10,338 nucleotides of DNA from a bacterium. Lineage in GTDB: Bacteria > SZUA-79 > Acidulodesulfobacterales > Acidulodesulfobacteraceae. Below, piece by piece: positions 6,790 through 10,338 of the stretch (the first letter of the stretch is position 1; each line of letters starts with the position of its first letter). Under the pieces are notes generated by a model. It was not told the DNA's origin. It saw only the letters and a list, made by a program, of their open reading frames with translations, and searched no databases. The stretch spans positions 1 to 10,338 of the forward strand of contig JAJZLA010000030.1 of the NCBI GenBank assembly GCA_021803845.1, in the 5' to 3' direction. The position numbers and the translations under genes are program-made.

Positions 6790-7810
6790 ACCAGGATACG
6801 ATAATATAAGAAAACCGCTAAAAGATATTATACCTGTAGATACGCCTTTTACTCTGTTTATTTCACCTTCGCAGCTATGCAATTTTAAATGTCATTTTTG
6901 TTCTCATTCACTTTCTATAGAAGAAAAAAAGAAAGCAGGTTTTGTTTCTATTCATCAGGATTTTGAAGTTTTTAAAAAGATAGCTGAACAATCAAAAGAA
7001 TTTCCCAATAAATATAAAAGAATTCTTTTAACAGGGTTAGGAGAACCTTTACTTAATCTAAAAATCGTAGATATGGTTAGGCTTTTAAATGAGTATGAGA
7101 TAGCAGAAAAACTGGAAATATTCACGAATGCATCTCTTTTAACTCCTGAATTGTCAGACGGGCTTATAGATGCAGGGCTCACTCGTCTTAGAATTTCTGT
7201 GCAAGGCACTAATACTGAAAAGTATAAAAAACATTGTGGAATAAATCTTGATTTTGAAAAGTTTGTTGACGGCATAAGATATTTTTATGAAAAAGGTAGA
7301 AGAAAATGCTCTATTTACATAAAAATTATAGAAGAAGAATTATATGGAGAAGATGATAAGCAAAAGTTTTTTGATATTTTTGGCGGGATTTGTGATGAAA
7401 TTTTTGTCGAGAATCTTGTTAGATCTCAGCCTATGATGGGAGATTATGACGCAAAAATCCCTCTAACCAGGACTTTTTATGGAGAAATTGCGCAAAAACG
7501 CGATGTTTGTCCGTACATTTTTTATACATTACAAACAGATTCGGAAGGAAATTGTTATCCTTGTCCTCCATTAAGTTTGCCTCTTAATTTTAGCTTGGGA
7601 AATATTTTTGAACAACCATTACGAAAAATTTGGGAGGGTGAAAAAATGCGGAAGCTTCGACTCTCCCATTTAAAAAAAGATGGCTCAAAATGCGATATTT
7701 GCAAAAAATGTACAAATTATTTATGCTTTACTCCAGAAGAGGATAATCTTGATAATCATGCTCAAGCAATTATAGAAAAAATTAAGGAAAGCAATATATG
7801 TCAAAAATAG
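6773..7810 (+). CDS. Radical SAM/SPASM-type protein, array member 2
   Basis: Paralogue of the preceding gene (345 residues). Cys36, 40 and 43 form CNFKCHFC. LTGLGEPLLNL carries GEP at 90-92. FTNASLLTPELSDGLIDAG is nearly the same as in member 1, also at DNA level. Its SPASM segment is the richest in the array: Cys246-X12-Gly259-X4-Cys264 (with Cys261 between), LGN, LRKIWEGE, then Cys307-X2-Cys310-X2-Cys313-X4-Cys318. This spacing differs from members 1 and 3 and may bind its auxiliary cluster differently. The ATG at 6773 is preferred because GGGG at 6763-6766 sits six bases before it; in-frame ATGs at 6761 and 6713 lie deeper in the upstream gene. The 17-base overlap with member 1 implies translational coupling. 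The substrate is unknown. Confidence 0.9.
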   Translation: MKAKIKPGYDNIRKPLKDIIPVDTPFTLFISPSQLCNFKCHFCSHSLSIEEKKKAGFVSIHQDFEVFKKIAEQSKEFPNKYKRILLTGLGEPLLNLKIVDMVRLLNEYEIAEKLEIFTNASLLTPELSDGLIDAGLTRLRISVQGTNTEKYKKHCGINLDFEKFVDGIRYFYEKGRRKCSIYIKIIEEELYGEDDKQKFFDIFGGICDEIFVENLVRSQPMMGDYDAKIPLTRTFYGEIAQKRDVCPYIFYTLQTDSEGNCYPCPPLSLPLNFSLGNIFEQPLRKIWEGEKMRKLRLSHLKKDGSKCDICKKCTNYLCFTPEEDNLDNHAQAIIEKIKESNICQK

Positions 7811-8844
7811 AACCCATATCAGGACATAATGACAGAGTTGAATTAAAAAAAGTATTACCTATCTCTACGCCTTTCACTTTAAATGTATTCCCAATAAATG
7901 CCTGCAACTTTAAATGTAATTATTGTGCGCAAAGTCTTGGGATTTCTGGAATGAAAAGATATAATAATTTTGACTCATCAGAAAAAATGACTATTGAAAC
8001 TTTTGAAAAAATAATTGAGCAGTCGAAGAAATTCGATAAACCTTATAAACTTCTTTCATTCATGGGACATGGTGAACCTCTATTAAATAAAGAATTACCT
8101 AAGATGATTAAATTGGCAAAAAACAATAATATTGCTCAAAGAATTGAAATTATTACTAATGGAGCTCTATTGGATAATGACTTATCAGATGCACTTATAG
8201 ATGCTGGTGTTACAAATATCAGGGTTTCTATGCAGGGCCTTTCATCAGAGCAATATAAGCAAACCAGTAACGTAAATATTGATTTTGATAAATTTTTACA
8301 AAATCTTGAATATTTCTATAATAAAGGACAAGAAAAAAATTCTTATTTATTCGTTAAGATAATGGATTGTTCGTTGCAAGACGGCGAAGAAGAAAATTTT
8401 TATGAAATTTTTAATAAAATCTCATCGCGAATGTATATCGAGAAGGTTAAGCCTATATATGAGGGGGTTAAGTTTACGAAGGGTAAAACAGACTTATCAA
8501 CGAATAGGTATGGAGATATTCACAAACCAAGACTGGTTTGTCCTTTAGCATTTTTTTCTCTTGCTGTTTGGCCAAATGGTGACATTGCTCCTTGTGATGC
8601 TATTTATAAGCCGATTACTTTAGGGAATGTAAATACAGATGATTTGAGTCAGGTATTTAATGGTACGCAAAATAATATTTTTCGTTTTAAATTACTTAAG
8701 GGTAAAAAAAATAATATGGAAGGTTGTAAAGTTTGTTGCGCACCTGATGATGTAAGCCATCAAAAAGATGAACTAGATGGAGCAGTAAAAGATTTAATTG
8801 AAAAATATTCGGCTCCTTTTGAATTTACAGGAGAAACTAAATGA
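7798..8844 (+). CDS. Radical SAM/SPASM-type protein, array member 3
   Basis: Third paralogue (348 residues). Cys36, 40 and 43 form CNFKCNYC. FMGHGEPLLNK carries GEP at 92-94. ITNGALLDNDLSDALIDAG and IRVSMQG continue the barrel, and the IDFDKF...EYFYNKG...FVKIMD module matches the other members. The C-terminal segment has Cys248-X12-Gly261-X4-Cys266, LGNV and Cys310-X2-Cys313-Cys314, the same CX2CC ending as member 1 (GCKVCCAP against VCRVCCVP). Members 1 and 3 may therefore be a functional pair. The ATG at 7798 overlaps the stop of member 2 by 13 bases and has AAGGA at 7784-7788 as ribosome site. It is predicted to be cytoplasmic. The reaction is not known. Confidence 0.9.
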   Translation: MSKIEPISGHNDRVELKKVLPISTPFTLNVFPINACNFKCNYCAQSLGISGMKRYNNFDSSEKMTIETFEKIIEQSKKFDKPYKLLSFMGHGEPLLNKELPKMIKLAKNNNIAQRIEIITNGALLDNDLSDALIDAGVTNIRVSMQGLSSEQYKQTSNVNIDFDKFLQNLEYFYNKGQEKNSYLFVKIMDCSLQDGEEENFYEIFNKISSRMYIEKVKPIYEGVKFTKGKTDLSTNRYGDIHKPRLVCPLAFFSLAVWPNGDIAPCDAIYKPITLGNVNTDDLSQVFNGTQNNIFRFKLLKGKKNNMEGCKVCCAPDDVSHQKDELDGAVKDLIEKYSAPFEFTGETK

Positions 8845-9869
8845 GTGAAAAAAAAGTAACAGGAATATTAATATCAAATGATAATACTTATGAAAGAAAG
8901 CGATTAGCCGATTTACTTCCTCTATATGCTCCCTTGAGTATAGATTTTCATCCTTCAACTTTTTGCAATATAAAATGTATTTTTTGTATGCATTCTTCGA
9001 CTAATCCTTGTTATGATTCTATAAAAAATAAAATGATGGATTTTGAACTTTTTAAAAAAGCTATTAATGATATAAAAAATTTTCATCAAAAAATTAAAGC
9101 CATCCATTTTTGTGGAATCGGAGAACCATTGATGAACAAAAATATAGCAAAAATGATTAAATATACAAAAGATACTAATGTGGCAGAAAAGATAGACATA
9201 AATACTAACGGTATTCTTTTAAATAAAAAAAATTCAAAAGCTCTAATTGACTCAGAAATTGATTTCATAAGGATTTCTGTTAATGGTCTGTCAAAGCAAG
9301 ACTTCAAAGAATATACAGGAGCAGATGTGGATTTTGACAAATACGTAGAAAACCTTACCTATTTATACAACAATCGGAAAAATACAAAAATCTATATAAA
9401 GATACTTGATTTTATGGTCGAAACACCAGAAAAAAAAGAACTTTTCTATAAAATTTTCGAGCCAATTTGCGATAGTATCAATATAGAGAGATACAATGAA
9501 TGTTTTTTAGATACAAAAGATAAGGACAAATTGAAAGACTCTAATTTAAGCCAAAGAGGTGAATTTCTTGGAGTTCAAAAATGTTGCGCCCAACCCTTTT
9601 TTAAAATGGAAGTATTGCCTGATGGCAATATCCATCCTTGCACTGAGGCAAGAACTCCTCTTGTTTCAGGTAATATAAAAGATGATACTATTGTAAATAT
9701 TTGGAATTCTAAAAAATTAAACGATTTTCGTTTAAAAATGTTACAAGGAACTAAATTTGCAAGTAAAATATGCGCTGAATGTGCCTTTATAAAAGTATGC
9801 TATTTTTCTTCTGATAATATTGATTCGGAAACTGAACGTTTAAAAGAATATTACAAGAAAAAGGTATGA
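8841..9869 (+). CDS. Radical SAM/SPASM-type protein, array member 4
   Basis: Fourth and most divergent paralogue (342 residues), with an N-terminus about six residues longer. Cys42, 46 and 49 form CNIKCIFC. FCGIGEPLMNK carries GEP at 94-96, with Cys91 close by. INTNGILLN and IRISVNG follow, and the VDFDKY...TYLYNNR...YIKILD module is retained. The SPASM segment reads Cys249-X12-Gly262-X4-Cys267 (Cys248 also present), SGN, IVNIWNS and Cys311-X2-Cys314-X5-Cys320, which resembles the CX2CX5C part of canonical SPASM domains more than the other members do. The start overlaps the preceding stop as ATGA, with AGGAG at 8829-8833 seven bases upstream, the clearest ribosome site in the array. It is the last gene of the coupled array and no terminator hairpin follows. 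Confidence 0.9.
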   Translation: MSEKKVTGILISNDNTYERKRLADLLPLYAPLSIDFHPSTFCNIKCIFCMHSSTNPCYDSIKNKMMDFELFKKAINDIKNFHQKIKAIHFCGIGEPLMNKNIAKMIKYTKDTNVAEKIDINTNGILLNKKNSKALIDSEIDFIRISVNGLSKQDFKEYTGADVDFDKYVENLTYLYNNRKNTKIYIKILDFMVETPEKKELFYKIFEPICDSINIERYNECFLDTKDKDKLKDSNLSQRGEFLGVQKCCAQPFFKMEVLPDGNIHPCTEARTPLVSGNIKDDTIVNIWNSKKLNDFRLKMLQGTKFASKICAECAFIKVCYFSSDNIDSETERLKEYYKKKV

Positions 9870-9919
9870 TTTTAGATTAAAGTTAATAAAAAAATAATAA
9901 AATTAAGGTGAAAAACGCT

Positions 9920-10138
9920 ATGGCTGTTATAGAAGCAATAAAACAGGAAAGACGGGATGTTGCTATGATTCTCGGTTTGCGAAAATTCTGGGATTATGGA
10001 TATTATTTCGTAGTTCGGGCAGATGCCGTTTTGCCGGGGGAATACGACATTATTACAATAGCAGTTAAAGGCAGTGATGCTTTTCTTTTTGATAATTACA
10101 AAATAAACCTGAAGCTCTATAGTAGGCCTAAACGTTAA
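9920..10138 (+). CDS. Small hypothetical protein (72 aa)
   Basis: Not recognised. The short protein begins MAVIEAIKQERRD and has many aromatics (six Tyr, four Phe, one Trp), no Cys and a basic tail RPKR. After about residue 20 it reads like alternating beta strands (YYFVVRADAVLPGEYDIITIAV), with no signal peptide or membrane helix. The ATG at 9920 is preferred over an in-frame GTG at 9908 because AAGGTG at 9905-9910 then serves as ribosome site. It begins 50 bases after the radical SAM array with nothing recognisable in the gap. It could be a small glycan-associated protein, a remnant of a larger gene, or, less likely, a peptide substrate of the radical SAM enzymes. Its stop overlaps that of the converging minus-strand gene. 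Confidence 0.55.
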   Translation: MAVIEAIKQERRDVAMILGLRKFWDYGYYFVVRADAVLPGEYDIITIAVKGSDAFLFDNYKINLKLYSRPKR

Positions 10139-10338
10139 GGCTGTAGTATATTTTGGGGATCACTGCATTTCATTAACTCGCTAAAATATTTAATATTTTT
10201 ATCCTCTTTAAAAAATTTGTAATACTGGTGTATTGTTCCTTTAGTTTCAGATTGCCAGTTGGGTAATTTTGCCATTTTTTTTATTTCTTCAATATTTTTT
10301 CCTGACTTTGACACCTCACCCCAATCAAAGTCAATAAA
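10135..10338 (-). CDS. C-terminal part of an unidentified protein (starts beyond the window)
   Basis: The minus strand is open from the right edge to TAA at 10135-10137, encoding 67 residues from FIDFDWGEVSKSG to SDPQNILQP. The segment is charged and soluble-looking (IEEIKKMAKLPNWQ, YYKFFKEDKNIKYF), with no membrane helix or motif I can name. Uninterrupted coding up to the edge and a convergent end with the small plus-strand gene, the two sharing TTAA as overlapping stops, support it as a real gene rather than a chance frame. No function is proposed. Confidence 0.5.
   Translation of the reverse strand, partial: FIDFDWGEVSKSGKNIEEIKKMAKLPNWQSETKGTIHQYYKFFKEDKNIKYFSELMKCSDPQNILQP

Noticed and set aside
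5985..9340. Several minus-strand frames of 62-106 codons across the radical SAM array
   Set aside because: They are antisense shadows; similar ones recur at equivalent positions because the sense genes are paralogous.
9870..9919. Possible terminator after the radical SAM array
   Set aside because: The stretch is AT-rich with A runs but has no stem-forming inverted repeat.

Overview
This window is part of a bacterial surface-polysaccharide (O-antigen or LPS type) locus that makes a CDP-activated deoxysugar, followed by an array of four related radical SAM enzymes. The CDP-glucose genes (rfbF, rfbG) are typical of Gram-negative O-antigen clusters. The DNA is AT-rich and most genes are tightly packed or overlapping. 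Nothing in the sequence allows a confident taxonomic placement.

Left part (1-4089), CDP-sugar genes: a divergent pair is separated by an AT-rich intergenic region (1114-1241). On the minus strand is an intact CDP-glucose 4,6-dehydratase (rfbG, cut by the left edge). On the plus strand is glucose-1-phosphate cytidylyltransferase (rfbF), then a second rfbG broken by a one-base frameshift near 2164, then a sugar-nucleotide reductase of the extended SDR family. The open frame 2226-4001 looks like an rfbG-reductase fusion, but it is better read as two adjacent genes: a TAATG stop/start junction at 3217-3221 is hidden by a probable indel. The reductase also has a late frameshift, probably in an A8 run at 3972-3979, and its conserved C-terminus continues in another frame to 4089.

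Middle (4097-5782): an RmlC/RfbC-type sugar epimerase and a two-domain FkbM-family methyltransferase.

Right part (5782-9869): four consecutive radical SAM proteins of 335-348 residues. All have a CX3CX2C cluster motif, a GEP motif and a C-terminal SPASM-like CX12GX4C...CX2C segment. They overlap each other by 4-17 bases, and the first overlaps the methyltransferase stop, so they look translationally coupled and arose by tandem duplication. Beyond them are a small 72-residue hypothetical gene and a convergent minus-strand gene of which only the last 67 codons are visible.

Working model (inference): RfbF makes CDP-glucose, RfbG makes CDP-4-keto-6-deoxyglucose, and the epimerase and reductase convert it to a CDP-6-deoxyhexose. 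FkbM would O-methylate a glycan or precursor, and the radical SAM set would carry out further, uncharacterised modification. No rfbH (3-dehydrase), glycosyltransferase, flippase or polymerase lies in the window, so the final sugar cannot be named. No tRNA, rRNA, insertion sequence, CRISPR array or strong intrinsic terminator was seen, and there is no gene-free stretch over 300 bases.
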